In this document: in pieces, positions 25,724 through 41,770 of the stretch
How positions within the stretch are numbered: position 1 is the first letter of the stretch
Layout of the letters: each line of letters opens with the position of its first letter
Source: Trematomus loennbergii
Taxonomy: Eukaryota; Chordata; Actinopteri; Perciformes; Nototheniidae
Length of the DNA stretch: 64,000 bases
Assembly (NCBI GenBank): GCA_012861695.1
Contig: JAAOOA010000127.1
Coordinates: 19,056,255-19,120,254, forward strand
Reading direction: 5' to 3'
Notes under the pieces: model-generated
Databases searched by the model: none
Told to the model about the DNA's origin: nothing
What the model saw: only the letters and a program-made list of their open reading frames with translations
Program-made: the position numbers and the translations under genes

Positions 25724-26140
25724 GGATACTTTATTCATCCAAAGTTGGTAAATTGTTTTGTCACAGCAGCATTTTGACAGTCAATATATAATAATTACAA
25801 AATCTCTTAAAAATAGAATAAAATACCAATAAAATAAACATATTAACACAAAATCTACATATTTGCAGTAGAAAAGACATATATTCAGAAGAGTATCTAG
25901 ACACTATAAAATCTATAGAATAGATTAGAATACTCTGTAATATACCAATCTACTTAAGGGACAGAAACATAGAAGCATAGTGTAAGCCTTTTGAAACAAA
26001 ACCATTGTTGTTCATACACCATAATCGAAAGAAAACGCGAAAATAAAGTGGTAAAAAGACGAAAAAACATTAAACACACCGGGAGCTGCTGCACCAAGCT
26101 GCCACCTAGCACGGCGCCATCTCTCAATACAATATAATAT
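25693..26140 (-). mobile_element. LINE 3' end with GATA microsatellite tail
   Basis: A GATA tandem repeat (25693-25726) runs into GATACTTTATTCATCC, a close variant of the actttattgatccc signature at the 3' end of Rex/CR1-like fish LINEs, here read as the complement. TGTCACAGCAGCA follows. The region to about 26140, including CACCAAGCTGCCACCTAGC, looks like the degraded body. The element is 5'-truncated and has no coding capacity. Confidence 0.6.
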
Positions 26141-27342
26141 GAACAAAGGTGTGGTGTGTGTGTGGTGTGTGTGTGTGTGTATTGTGGGTCAGCGGCATGT
26201 CTCTGTTCTGATTACTGGATGGTTAATTCTGTACTTCTGTGCGTAACACCTTCAGCTCTATTCTATAATTAACTTTTGCCTGCGCCCATCAGGCTCCATT
26301 CCACACTTGATGTGTCCACAGTGACTGTTATATGCAAGCAGCTTGCCATTCAGTATGTATTAAGCTGTCAGAGTGGGCTGCTCTCCCAAGCCGCCTGTCT
26401 TCACTGAACAACCCAGCCTATTAACTCCTATTGACTGTGACACACATGTCCCTCCAAAATGAGCGGTTCCGTATTGATTTTTCCTGAGAGCTGCTCACTT
26501 CCCCCTTTCATGCCGCCAAGGGTGAGATCTTTATCCTGACTGATTGTATATGTTCATCGTATCAGAGGAGTGTTGCGCATTTTAGACCCATGAACCCTCT
26601 TCTGCTCTCCCCCTCCTCCTGTGTATCAGGGCTACTTGTACGCAGCCAAGTCTCAATGAGACAATTAAAAGGCCCGGAGTCCCCTGTGTCCCCTGAAACA
26701 CTGCGGTCAAATGGAGCTGCAGACCTTCCTACAGTTCACGACATAAGACATGACAGCCAGCTCCTCTCCCCCCACTAACACACTGCCTCCCAATCAATAA
26801 CCCTGAATAGAAGGGTGCCATATCCTCTCAGTGACGCCCGCTCTAACTGCTCCAGCCAAAATTGAACAAATGAACTCTGACAGGTCGTATCGACGTCATA
26901 TCAAGCTCCTCCATGGAGAGAAAAATGATTATCTGCTGGTGAAATCAGTTATTGACATGCTGTGGAATAGCTTCCCTTCCCCGAGGGATTTATTGATACA
27001 GTTTATGGTGTATAAATATTTATCTAATATGTGTCTGAAATAGATTTGTCTAGTTGAGGTGTACAGTGCGTGTGTCTGCTCTGGACTATGTTGGCCCTCT
27101 GAGGGCCATCAATGCCTCGCTCTCTCTCCTACGCCACTCAACCATGACTCTGCCTTTCCCTCTTGTTGGATTCTGTTTTTACAGGCAGCATGAAATTGCT
27201 TCGGCTGTTGCGACTCTGTCTTGAAGTCAATAGTAAAACATGTTGTAATTACATTTTATTGCCTCTCACTCTAGAAAATCAAAATGGCTTTACTGCGGCC
27301 ATCATATATTGTAAATGCATGTAGACGCGCTACGTGTCTCAC
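26141..27342. other. Non-coding, repeat-poor
   Basis: A short interrupted TG repeat lies at 26150-26180. The parts 26270-26480 and 26590-26780 are complex and repeat-free, possible conserved non-coding sequence. An ORF-like run near 26590 has no recognisable protein. Confidence 0.3.
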
Positions 27343-27470
27343 CATCAGTGGAGAAGGTACTCAAACCTTTTACATAAGTAAAACTAGATGCTCCTTGAGG
27401 AAATGTGGGAGTAAATACATGTAATAGTCCTGCATTGCATCCACTAAAAGTTCCATGACGCGTTACCATA
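27343..27470. mobile_element. Remnant of a fish 'stepwise AAGTA' MITE family
   Basis: The text AGTGGAGAAGGTACTCAAAC, then TACATAAGTAAAACTAG, then TAATAGTCCTGCATT matches a MITE family very common in percomorph genomes, whose copies carry repeated AAGTA and GTCCTGCAT segments and end near a CACTG motif. This copy is a short remnant. Confidence 0.5.
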
Positions 27471-30400
27471 CCTTACAAAAGGAATTTAAGTTTAGAACTT
27501 GAGCAAATGCACTTTGGTTACTATTGACAAGTTCTTCCTTCAAATTGTTTTGTTGTTGTATAATATGTGCAAATGTAGGCATACAATTGTGGAAATGGCC
27601 ATGTTTTATTGGTGATTGTATTATCTTCCTTCATAAGTGCAAAAGACAAAGTACACTCACACCTGCCATTGCTTTGTCAAAGGCCAAGAGAGTGATTACT
27701 ATTTTATTATAAAATAGTTTTACAGAGAGTATTTCATCACCAAGGACACTTTCTTTAACGATACTAGTCAAATAAATAATCTCAAAACTATTTTAAAGTA
27801 TTTGTTTGTCCGATAAGGCTAGTATAGGGGCTTTTGCTGGCAGCTTGTATCAAAATTAGATGCAACATCTCTAACCAAACTCATTTGTCACAAGATTGTC
27901 CATCAGCTGCTTCTCTCTGGTGTTATGATTTTATTGTACGGCAAATGTTATATTGACCTTCCTGCTCTCGCAGCAGCTGAACTTGAAGTGACCTGCTTTG
28001 CTGCTCGGATGTTTTGAGAGACATGTCCCTGGATACAGCTTGACCTTTGCAAATGTCCTTTCCTTGTGTTTCATCTCATTTCTGTAAGAGTGGATTTAGA
28101 GAAGAAGGCTTGTAAGCTCAATACTTTACAAAGGAAAACTAAAAAGCAGATCATTCAGAGACGTACTTTCTGATCGCGATGTTGCAGGAAACACATGACA
28201 CGCAGTCTTATTGTATGATATTGATTTTTTTCAGACAGGCACAGTGACTTTTTCTCCTGTATGATGCACGACTGCGGCCTCGTGAACATGACAGGCAGTC
28301 TCAGGTCAAATACCTCTGTCTCCCATCCTCCGCTGTGTCTCCATTACAGTCTGTTGGCTCTTTGGCTGACTTATTGACCAGCTCTCATGCTCGTTACTCA
28401 ACAGAGGAGTAGTTTGCTGTGATTGATACCATGACTCCTCTAAGACCGCTTTTATCCCCCCCTCCTCTCCTCTCCAAATCCTATCTGCTGTTTTAAAGCC
28501 ATGAGTGGGTTTCATTAATGGTCTCCTGTTTATGACGCCATAATTAGAGTTGAGGAAAGGCACCTAACTACCACGGTTCCACCATACTGAGAAAGTCAAT
28601 AATGCAAGCCCAACAACTCCTCACACAATTGAGCCCCGTGGAAAATCTATATGCTCTGCTGCTCTATGTCTTTATGGTGCTGTTTTCGAAAGAAGCCCTG
28701 TGATTTGTTAGTGTTTTGACTTCCACTTTTAACTAATCCCACAGAATTGATTATTAACACCAGCAATATCATTTAGCTTCCTGCGGCCTCCACAGAGTTG
28801 TGTGGGATGTATCCGCGTGCAGCCGGTGTGCGACATTGTGTTCAGTACGGCCAAGCCTCGTGGCCATTTACCTGCTTTGTAATTTGTTTTGTGCTTCACC
28901 TCATGTACATGCAGCGACTCCTGTAAAAACCCAACCAGGCTGACCGCTACGCCTGGGTTATTTGTGTGGAGCAGGTCATGGGGGATATTACATTAGATTG
29001 CTTTCCCAGGAAAATAATTCTGCCAGGTGGTCTATTGGGCTTTTCTCCGTGTATCTGTCAGGCAGGATCGCATGCAGTTACACAGAGAAAGAGAACAGTT
29101 TGAATACACACAAATACAGCCTGTTTTTTTTTACTCACCCATCTGTCTTTTTAATTAAAACAACAACAGAAAACAGCTAAGGGAGCACTTGTGCTGGCTA
29201 AAGAATATGTAGTGTTGCGTCTGCACCTTAGATGATGAAAGAAATATGTGGCTTTCTATTTTACAAGCCCGTTTCAGCAGAACATTTTATCAGTGTTAAC
29301 GTAAATTCAATCATTCAGGTACCACACTGATACTTAAAAATAATTTCCCAGTCTGGCACTTGTGTCAAGCTCTTGATGTATGTTCTTTGTTTCCTCTATC
29401 ACAGGTTAGAAGGAGACAGCTTTTAGAGAAGTGGAGTTGAACAGAATAGTGTGTGGTCTTTAAATGCTCAGCAGATGGTGTTCATTCCCACTAAAGGCAA
29501 GTCAGGGTTTATTTATTTATAGCCCAATATTGCGAAGCATTACTCAAAGGGCTGCACATAAAAACGAGGAAAATGGTGGCTATGTAAAGAAAACTTTTCA
29601 ATTAAAAAGTATGAAGAGGTCAATTAAATAATATGTTGTTCTTGAGGCCATTCAAATGAGACGTCAGTATTTGTAACATAGCTCCTTTTTTTCACCGGGG
29701 TCATGCCTGTCATCTGATGGCCGCTTTGGAAAGCAGCATGAATAGTTGATGACGCTGCAGCCCAGACTTCAATGTAAATAAGACGCAGGTGACTGGGACA
29801 CCATTTCAAGGGTCAGGCTCACTACAGCTCCAGTTCACTTTGTCTTGCTATTTGCACAATTCCTGAGGAGCAAAACAGTAACCCTGCATGACAAGACTCA
29901 GATTAGCTACTGTGCAGTGTTTGTTTTCTTCGTTTAAACATCCAGATCCGTAACTTAAACTGGACCTTTTGGATTTAATGTAATGTCTGAGAGGAAGGTC
30001 ATTTGTTTTGAATGTATTTGGTCATAAGCTCAAAGTATTATAGAACACAGTTATACGTTGACCTAATAATGGGCTAGAGGGAAGATGCAGGATTATTAAA
30101 CGCATAAGGATGCATCCTGTGGAGACTATAAATATCCACATAAAATGTATTTCAACCCCATCCTGGGCAGGGCTTACAAGATCAAAAATAACTTCTCATT
30201 AAAAATGCTAATAGAAAAAGTAACCACACAAGTTTTAGATTATAGGTAGCAGTCTTCACGTTGCAATATGAAAGCAGTGTTAATGAGGCCAGGAAAACAT
30301 GTTGAGATGACAGCAGTCTAATGACTTCCATGACAGTATACAGGCACTGCTGTAATCACAACTAAATGTCAGACAACATAAGGCACGGTGCATAATGGCT

Positions 30401-33400
30401 CCAGATTGATAACTCCTTCTTGCTTTAATTAAGAAATGCAAGTTTTGCTTACAAGGTAAGTCTATTGATCGTGGTTTAAAGGAAGCCATCAAACCAAAAA
30501 GTGAAGAGAGGGCCCTGCAGTCATAAAAGACTGAACAGTTGTATGGGGGGGGATTGGCTCGGGGAAACAAAAGATAAATTGCTGTATCTTTCATAAAAAG
30601 AAGGGTTATTTAAACATTGTAGGCATACGGCTTGAGTTAAATATAAATGATGATAGTTACCATTCAGGTTCAGACGCTGGCCATTAATCAAAGCACTCAT
30701 TCAGGAAACTCTGAAGCATCTTTCAGAGTAACTGAAGCATTTTTCAGAGTAACTGAATCCCCCAGACTGAGGTGCGTCACTCACAGGAGATGAGGCGGTG
30801 CAGGTAGCAGGACAGTGGATAGTTATATATCATGAATAAACTAGGCCTCTGAGAGCAGAGAGGCTCCGAGCCCGATGGGACATTTGCCCCCGCGGACCCG
30901 GCACCCTCTGGCTGGCCTTCCAGGGAGATTAAATGTTATCTGCTTGAGGTCCAACATGTGCTTCTGTAAACATAAACCAAACTTAGCTCATATCAGTTCA
31001 CCCTTGACTGGAAACCTAACCTCGGTGACTGAATGAACCAGTTTCATAATTAAATCATCAGTGCTTCGCTTTTACTGTGCCTGCAACACTAACCACAGCA
31101 GGGGGGGGGGTAAGAGGAGCGGGGCTCTGCCGGCCGGTGATGACAGTCCAACCAGGAGCCCAGGGCCTCTGTGAATGGCTCGGCATGGCATGAGCTGGTG
31201 GGGCAACATCCACCCACCTAACACCCGCTTAGACCTTATCTGGATATCTGTGCTATCGCTCTCTTAGTTACTCCTATAATACCCTTACTTACCGCGCTCC
31301 TTTGAAACATTCTTCATTACCTTTGAGAGGGAGGGCGCAAATCTAGTTATTAACCTGCAGCTTACGTTTACATTATTAAACCTATATAAGCCTTTACGTT
31401 GCCATCAGATAAATCCCCACCCTTCCAAACACACCACTGTTCCTGCAGCCATGTCTCCTCCATGCTGCTCTAATGCCCAGTGGCTTGTTGCACTGCATGT
31501 GTAATGACTGTGGAGCTATCAGAGCTTATCCTGTAGAACAGAGGATATTAAGGGGGGTAGTCACAAAGGCCAGACTTTAATTTGACCTCTGCCTGCCCTC
31601 TCGTCGAGTGAGGTGACTTGCAGGAGCGCGCCGGTGGTTTGGGCAGTTGGTGATGAATGACTGTATTTGGTGGGCAGATTGTTACAGTTCCACACTAATT
31701 GAGGGGTCAACACAAAGAGCAAATGTGGTAATTGAGTCGCTTGACTGTGGATATAGAGCTTACCACCGCTCTTTTGACCCTGTAGCCTTGCCTGGACTCG
31801 ACAGCAGAGTACTCTCCTTCCTCTTGTGTTTATTATTGTGCTATCCAAAAGGTATAAATATAGCTTTTCATTAGATTTTCACAGGTCTTTAGCCTTAGAT
31901 CTACAAGTGCTACACGATTTTTCATGAGAATAACTCTTTAAAATCAGTCAGTTATCGTTGTCTTTGAACCATTAAGTCAAGTCAAGCAAGTCCTATTACC
32001 TAATATTGAATATAATGTATCCATTGGATAGTCTACTGCAAGTTGTCCAGTTTACTTGTGGAAATTATTCACTCTTTCTGCAATATTTCTGGAAAGTTCT
32101 CTGTTTATACATCTTAACTTATTGATGTTCTCTTTGGCGCTGGGGACTAATCGCCCTGTTTAATGTCTTGCTAAATAATGTATCAATCCAGTTTCCTTTG
32201 TCCTCTCTTACCTTATGTATACAATAGAAATATAGGTTGCACAGAGAAAATGAGCTGCAACTAACTATTCATGTTATAATGAATACATCTGACGTGAAAA
32301 TGCTTGCCATGATTTCCCAAAAGCCAAAGTAATATTTTCCAATCAGGAGAGACCTCGGAGTTTTGGTCCAGCGTTTTCTGGATCACATGGACTTCAGGAT
32401 TCAAAAATGTTTGAAGGACTAACTTTTGGACACCAGGGGCATCAGAGTAAAAAATAATATAATTTCTTTATCGACAGTTGAAGTGTTTAATCTCTGCAAT
32501 GCCACGTTTTGTTTAACCACAGAAGGGAGTTCGGCACAATTTCACTATCTTTCAAGGTTCATAGAAAGGGCAAAGTCTGAAGAGGTTAAAACTCCAGAAA
32601 CAGATAAAGATGACCTTGATGGAGGCTCACAATACATTCTGTTCTTTATACTACAAGTAGTTTTCGATAAAATGAAAGAAGTCTCTCCTTCGAATTTTCC
32701 TGACAACAGTTTATCTAATTGACTTCACGCTTTATGGATGTATTGCTGAGGACTGGAGAATGTGCAGTGCCGACTGTGACATCTTGGCATCTGCAGAACT
32801 TATTTATAAGCAGTGTGTAATGTACAGATTGTGTGTAGTGTATTAAGAGCAGGTCGCTATTAACTGTTACACTGCCAAAATGCATGCTGGGTAATGGTCA
32901 CTCTCCAGTGCTCTTTGCAACAGGGTTGGAAATGATCACTTGCCACCTTGCCAATATTAAAATAACATTTGAGAAAATATTTGGTGATTCACTTTCTGCC
33001 AATCAAATGATATGTTTATTTCGTCTCCACAGTGAAAACAATATTCTGTTTTGTAAGTATACTACATTACTCAGTCTACACAATAAAGAACACCTTCTTC
33101 AGTCCAGATGCCTCTTCCTGTTTAGTAAAAATAGTTCATGATAAAATAATAATAGTTCTTCAGAGGGTTACCAAACCATTTCCCTCCATCTGTTATATGG
33201 TATTTTGCCGTAGCCTGATGCTCATGGTGGTATTCCTCCTAAGTGTTTTCCTTTGTGTTGAAGACAGTTCCCTGTGTTATTGGATGGAGTTTAATGGATC
33301 TGTTGGCCTTTGCATTTTCTTTGCTCTGGCAACATGTGCTCTGCAGAGACTTGGGCAGAACACCATCCATTTGCACCTAATGGCCACCGCCTTTGAATGT

Positions 33401-36400
33401 GGTGAGTTGTGAACAACAATGTATGTGTGAGTGCGCCGTGTGTGTGAAAAGCTACAAGGACAAATGCATTCTGCGTTTAATGAGTGTGGGCAAAAGGGAA
33501 CCTGGGTAGTTAAAACTGAGAGTTGGCGAGACTATTTTGTCTCTTGTTACCTGACTCTTGTGTTGCACCTTTAAACCACAACATGCCACTAAACTACTCT
33601 GATGGTCTCACAGGACAGATGTAGGGTCTGCAGCCCTGTGTGAATGGGATTGATGGAGCACATTAAACTCTGAGCTTCATCCTGCTTAAATGCTTTTACA
33701 CTCTAAATCTTTTCCGCTATATCACTGTGAGAAGACCACACACTGTAGAAGATTTATCCATGAGATTGTTGGATTGTCATTTGAACTGTATAGCCTATCA
33801 GGTAGTGGATCAACACTCATCGCCAACATGTGTCTATTTATTTGTGTATTGAATGCATGGGTGGAAACAGAGATGAGTTTTCTTTGTTTACCTCGGCATC
33901 ATCCCTCAGGTCTCTGTGAACGTCCACCATTTCCCTCCAACACTCCTTACTCCTGACTAAGATCTAATTGTTTTAATGCACAAAAATGTGGATGTTGTAA
34001 TTAACATTTGCGAAAAACAAGACAGCCGCTTCATTGATATGCTGCCGCTGATAAGGCAAGAGCTTGGCAGCGAGACAATGGCTGAGGCCACCAGGGGCTC
34101 GCCAGCAACCAGGGACACGGGACCGTCCTGCCTCCTCCGTCAATGCAGGCGACCAACAAAGCCTGTCATTCACCGCACACTAGCGTTTTTAATTAATTTT
34201 CACTCGGCTCTCCTTGGAGTGCCTGTGTGCTGACGTTGACCCCCCAGATCTGCTTCATGAATGTAGCTTTCTCCTCAGCCCGGGCTGTCAGAAGGTCAGC
34301 AGTGCAGGAGACCCCTTTCTGTACGACTGGACTCAGGAGGCTTTGTCCTGACCAGGAAGTGCATGTGACAGGGGTCGGTAAGGAAACAGCAGTTCAGTCT
34401 GACTTGTTTAAGAGCATACTAAACATAAAAACAGTATTGATTGAGAATATCGAAGCCTGTCCAGTAGGATGTGACCCTTATTTTGTCGACGGCCATTCTA
34501 ATTGTCTTGTACTAGTTATTGACCAAACTGTCAAAGAAATAACCCATTAAGCTTTAAAAGGATGTAACGTGTTGGCACATCCTCAAGTAGCATTAAGACA
34601 GTGAGGAGTTTAGTGTCGCTCTCGCCTGCAACGCATGAGTCCAAATCCGCCGGCCTGTGAATAAGCCGGATCAGAGTTGATCAAATTGCTGTTGTCTTAA
34701 AGCCCTTCTGATTTGGATTAATCCACAGGAGTGGTCACACCCGCTTGGTCTGTAAATCTATAGGTCCTTATGTTTCCACCTGGCACCCCCACCGGGCTGT
34801 GTGATCTGCGGGGGCTTTTGGAGGATGAAAAGAAGTGGGACTTGTAATTTTTGCCAACTGTGTTCAAGGGGCTTTTTAAATAAGTGCCCTTGACCTATTC
34901 CAAGGTTTATCCCAGGCTTCTTGTTGCCCCCTCTCTCGTCTCCGTAGGGAGCTAAATTTAGTCTGATTAACTAATGGCTACAATGTTTTTAGAAATGAGT
35001 ATTTCTTTGGGGTGTTGTTTTGGGGTGTTTTTCAAAGCCTTGCCATCATGCAGTTTGCTCTTCTTTTGGCGTTATAGGAGGAGATTAGACTGCAGTCCAC
35101 CTGATCTGCTCACTTAAATCTCACTTATGGCTTCACAAGATGGGGTTTGATCACATCCTTCTTACTTGTATTACTTATATCGTATGGTATTTTTAACTAG
35201 ATTAGAACAAAGTGTAAAGGAAATCTCCACTGAAAATGTATTTGGCCTGCAGGTTTTATATTGTTTCTGGAGAAAAGATGAAACATTGCAGGGAAATTAA
35301 ATGTTTGGCTAATATAAGTTGGCATTATTTCAGCAAGCTTTTGAATCTGGCCCTTGTGGCTGGCTGTGGTGTCCTTTGGTCTCTTAAAGCATTACATCTA
35401 ATGGAGGACCATTTTGCTCACAATTAATAGAGCTCCCCACGAGACCAGGAGCCCATAGACTTGTGGAAATACTGAAGCAGCCTTCAGGCAGCTGGCTAGA
35501 TGTGGCTTTCTTCCCCGTCACTCACATTTGTCGTAATGGCACGAGAGCCTCACTGGCTATTCCCAAACGCTGTGTGTATGCATGAGTGTGTGTGAGCCCA
35601 CTGCCCCAAGCATGTCTCATTTCAAAGTGCTGTCACTCCCTGCTTCCTGGCATCTATTAACACCCACCATTATCATGCTAATCTACATTGTATGATTACA
35701 TAAAGTAATTTATGCACACTTCTATTCCATGGCTGCACAGGGATGCGTGCTGCCATTGTTGAATGTTTTAAAAAGAAGATTTTATGATCATCACTTTCCT
35801 TTTATTATCTTTTCCTATTCGAATCTTGTCTGGTTAGGCTTCTCGCACTTTCCACACTTGTCTTACTTTATCAACAAAATCGGTAAAAGCTGTTAGAAAG
35901 ATTTGCGGGCCTCTGCCATACTGAGAAAATAATAGCTGGAATCGCCGACTGAGCCATGCTGCTTTGTTCATGAAGAGACTGTGAGTTGAGATCACTTTCC
36001 TCACAGTCCTCTTAAGCGGCATATCGGAAATGGTAAGAATGTGTTTTGTGTTGAAAGCAGAGGGCAAGAGCTTTCTTCCTCATTTATTCACAGCTAGTGG
36101 AGTAATTAGGAATGCAGAGGGCTGTTAAATTAAAACTGAATTGCACTTATTAACATTTTAACTACCAACCCCACCCTCTTTAGACACTAAACAAGGACAG
36201 TTTCAGCTCTAATATGCCTGAAGAATCCCGCTGAGGGGAGTCTTTATGTATCTCTAAAACAAAGACGTTCTTTAAAGTAAGATCTCCCTTTTGTTTAAAC
36301 AACCAAGCATTTAACATTCAGTGTAATATGCCCAGGCTTCCTCCATGCTGTCAGGAGACACACCACCAGAGCTTCTCAAACTCTTTGCTTAATGAAACAC

Positions 36401-37229
36401 TATTTGTGGTCAGATTGGATAGCTAATGGTGGTCCCTTTGAGGGTAACTCTCCAAATTAAATAGCATGGATTCACATCTGTCAGACAAAACCAGGAGGCT
36501 CTTTGTAATCAATGACCCAAACCAAGAGAGGCTCCACGGGGGGGGCTCTGCTATGATGGCAGCGAGCGTAAGGAGCCACCAGGGAAGCAGGCAGCTCACC
36601 TGCACTAACAGCCACTGCGCTGGGCTGGTTGTTAGAACCTGGGAGGGAGCACCAGCAGGGTTAATGTTCATTTATAGAACAGGTCAAACTACTTAAGCCA
36701 AGCACTGATTTATAATGCAGGAGAGCAATGTGACTAAACTGTAAAGGGAATTCTTGTTTTTCTGTGCAAACATTGCCGTCGGTGTTGTGTTAAAATGTTG
36801 AACCCCATTAATTTTATCACTCCCCCTCTCTTGTTTCTCTACGTCTTTAAATTTTGTTTGGAGGAGAGACTAGCAAGGCCTCCCGCTGTTCTGGAGAATT
36901 TCCTCTCGTTGTTAATTTTCCCTGCTCCATATGGCGCCACAGACACTTCACCTGCAGGCTGTAGCAGGCCGATCGGCAGCCAGCAGACATCCTCGGGCTC
37001 AGGCTGTCATTTACACAGGCCTGTGCATCTGTCTGAGCAGAGCCGAACACACCGGAACAGAGACAGCGCTTCCCTTCACCTCACAGCCTGAGTCCGGCAT
37101 CATCCACCTGACAAAAATGGATATATAATGAAATACGGCAGAATTTAAAAGCAGAATATGATAACACCTTCATGCAAAAGCATTACGTCCTCAATACCAG
37201 TTTGGAAAATAGCCAGAGACATCTTGCCG
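27471..37229. other. Gene-free interval, candidate regulatory DNA
   Basis: I recognise no intact gene in these 9.8 kb. A fragment at 29508-29575 (TTTATTTATAGCCCAATATT onward) matches a common fish repeat. Runs of G occur near 30545 and 31101. Repeat-free complex patches (28280-28560, 30860-31240, 33860-34360, 36420-36680, 36880-37080) are candidate conserved elements. One exon-like 55-mer, 33347-33401, has CTCTGCAG and GTGAGT borders and a faint resemblance to the map2k5 segment around SLGISFMEL. In human the same interval holds MAP2K5 introns thought to contain SKOR1 enhancers. Confidence 0.4.
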
Positions 37230-40392
<3,163 letters not shown>

Positions 40393-40411
40393 AGACCTAC
40401 AGTCTTTAATG
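40393..40411 (+). pseudogene. Possible map2k5 microexon relic
   Basis: After a C-rich tract and ACTCAG, the 19-mer ending TCTTTAATG is followed by GTAAGC. Its last codons read LQSLM. This matches NQGSLM in MAP2K5, an alternatively used small exon of the human gene directly upstream of the LQLLQCIVDE exon. The next fragment lies 347 bases further on, as expected. A 9-base version starting at 40403 would keep phase 0 and read SLM. Confidence 0.45.
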
Positions 40412-40758
40412 GTAAGCTTTTATGAGTTAGAGGAAAGAAAATAAAAGATCTCTGTCTATGTTCCTGACGGCGATGTGGCACGCATGCTTCACTGCTTCCC
40501 TTTAAACTTCCTAAATTGTGTTTCACAATAAATAGATGCCCAAGCCTTTAACTGCCAGTATTAGATTAGATACCATTAGATGTAATAGAAAATTCTCTGC
40601 CTGTAATATTTTCATAAGAGTTTGAGGCGTTTGATTAATCTGACCACATTTTATTGCATTAATGATTTTTTTTCCTTTCCACTCTGCTGTAAAGACATTG
40701 TATACAGGCTAATGCTGTTTCCTCTCTCCCCTCTCTGCTCGCTCTCATTCATCCTCAG

Positions 40759-40785
40759 CCGTTATTGCAATGCATTGTTGATGAG
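40759..40785 (+). pseudogene. map2k5 exon relic (PLLQCIVDE)
   Basis: A 27-mer between acceptor CATCCTCAG and donor GTGAGTC translates in phase 0 to PLLQCIVDE. Human MAP2K5 has LQLLQCIVDE at the same exon, ending at the same splice junction. Eight of nine residues agree. It is the best preserved fragment and anchors the identification. It lies in its syntenic place, upstream of skor1 and on the same strand. Confidence 0.72.
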
Positions 40786-41139
40786 GTGAGTCGGCGTCTT
40801 ATGTGCTTTCACTCCTAAAGTCATTCCTAATGGACTGGAAACCTTATATTTTGTTTCCTAATGAAGCACAGGAGTGGCAGACAGCTCCGCTTGGGCTGTC
40901 CTCTGGCTGCCTGCAGGTTGGAGCCACCGGCCCGAGCCGAGCTGCTCTGAGGAGCCAGCAGGGGACGGGGGCCGGGGCAGGGGACGGGGGGGCCGGGCAG
41001 CAGACGGTTCACACAGGAACCCATACACAGGCAAATCTGTGGACATCAATACATGCAGTGATATATTCAGAAGTACAGGAGGTATGTGCTCGGTTTACCT
41101 AGTGAATGTAGCAATGCAACACTTTAAGAATATTCAATG
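40786..41139. other. Non-coding, GC-rich patch
   Basis: The part 40890-41000 is GC-rich with repeated GGGGACGGGGG-type runs. No exon is recognised. Overlapping ORFs on both strands reflect base composition. Confidence 0.3.
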
Positions 41140-41770
41140 AATTAAAAGTCCTGCATTAAAAAAAAAAGTCTAAGTGCACATGTATTATCAGATAAAAGTA
41201 CTTAAAGTATCAAAATGTACCCTTTATGCAGGTGACGAGCCACTCTAAATGACATCATATATTTGTATGTAGTTCGGTGAAAGGGCGCTTATTTTAGCTA
41301 AATGAAATACTTTGGCTAGTTTGATGAGTAACAATGAACCATATGTTGTGTTCTTTTCTGTTAAATAGTAAAGTCATTTAGTTATTTACGGATATATGCT
41401 TATTTACTCTTTTTCCAATAGTTTAATAAGTAGAACTATCACTTTCATGTCTGCATGGTACATTTGAAGCTACAGCTAATTGGCCAGTAGTTGATTAGCG
41501 TAGCTTAGCTTAACATAAAGACTTTTATTGAATTGTTCAAGTTGTGGTCTTACCTTGAGAGTGATCACTTTTGGTATATTTCCAAAAAATGCTGAATTAT
41601 TACTTCTATGTGCAAAGTAATGAATAGCTGTCAGAAAAATGTAGTGGAGTAAAAAACCTAATTTATGAATTGAGAATTACACAAGTAAGTATATCAGTCT
41701 TTTGTCCAATACAGGTAGAACATGTACCTGTACTTGAGTTAATGTACTTATTAATACCTCCACTGAGAAA
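41140..41770. mobile_element. Degraded fish MITEs (AAGTA-type with a nested fragment)
   Basis: AGTCCTGCATT near 41147 and AAAGTACTTAAAGTATCAAA near 41193 on the left, and GTACCTGTACTTGAGTTAATG plus CCTCCACTGAG on the right, match the percomorph AAGTA-type MITE. Inside, about 41466-41525, GAAGCTACAGCTAATTGGCC and GCTTAGCTTAACATAAAGAC match a second common fish repeat (the atgaagctacagccagcagc type). Both are diverged. Confidence 0.5.

Noticed and set aside
33032..33412. 126-codon open frame in the gene-free interval
   Set aside because: No recognisable protein, no conserved-looking codon pattern, and it is crossed by the exon-like stretch at 33347.
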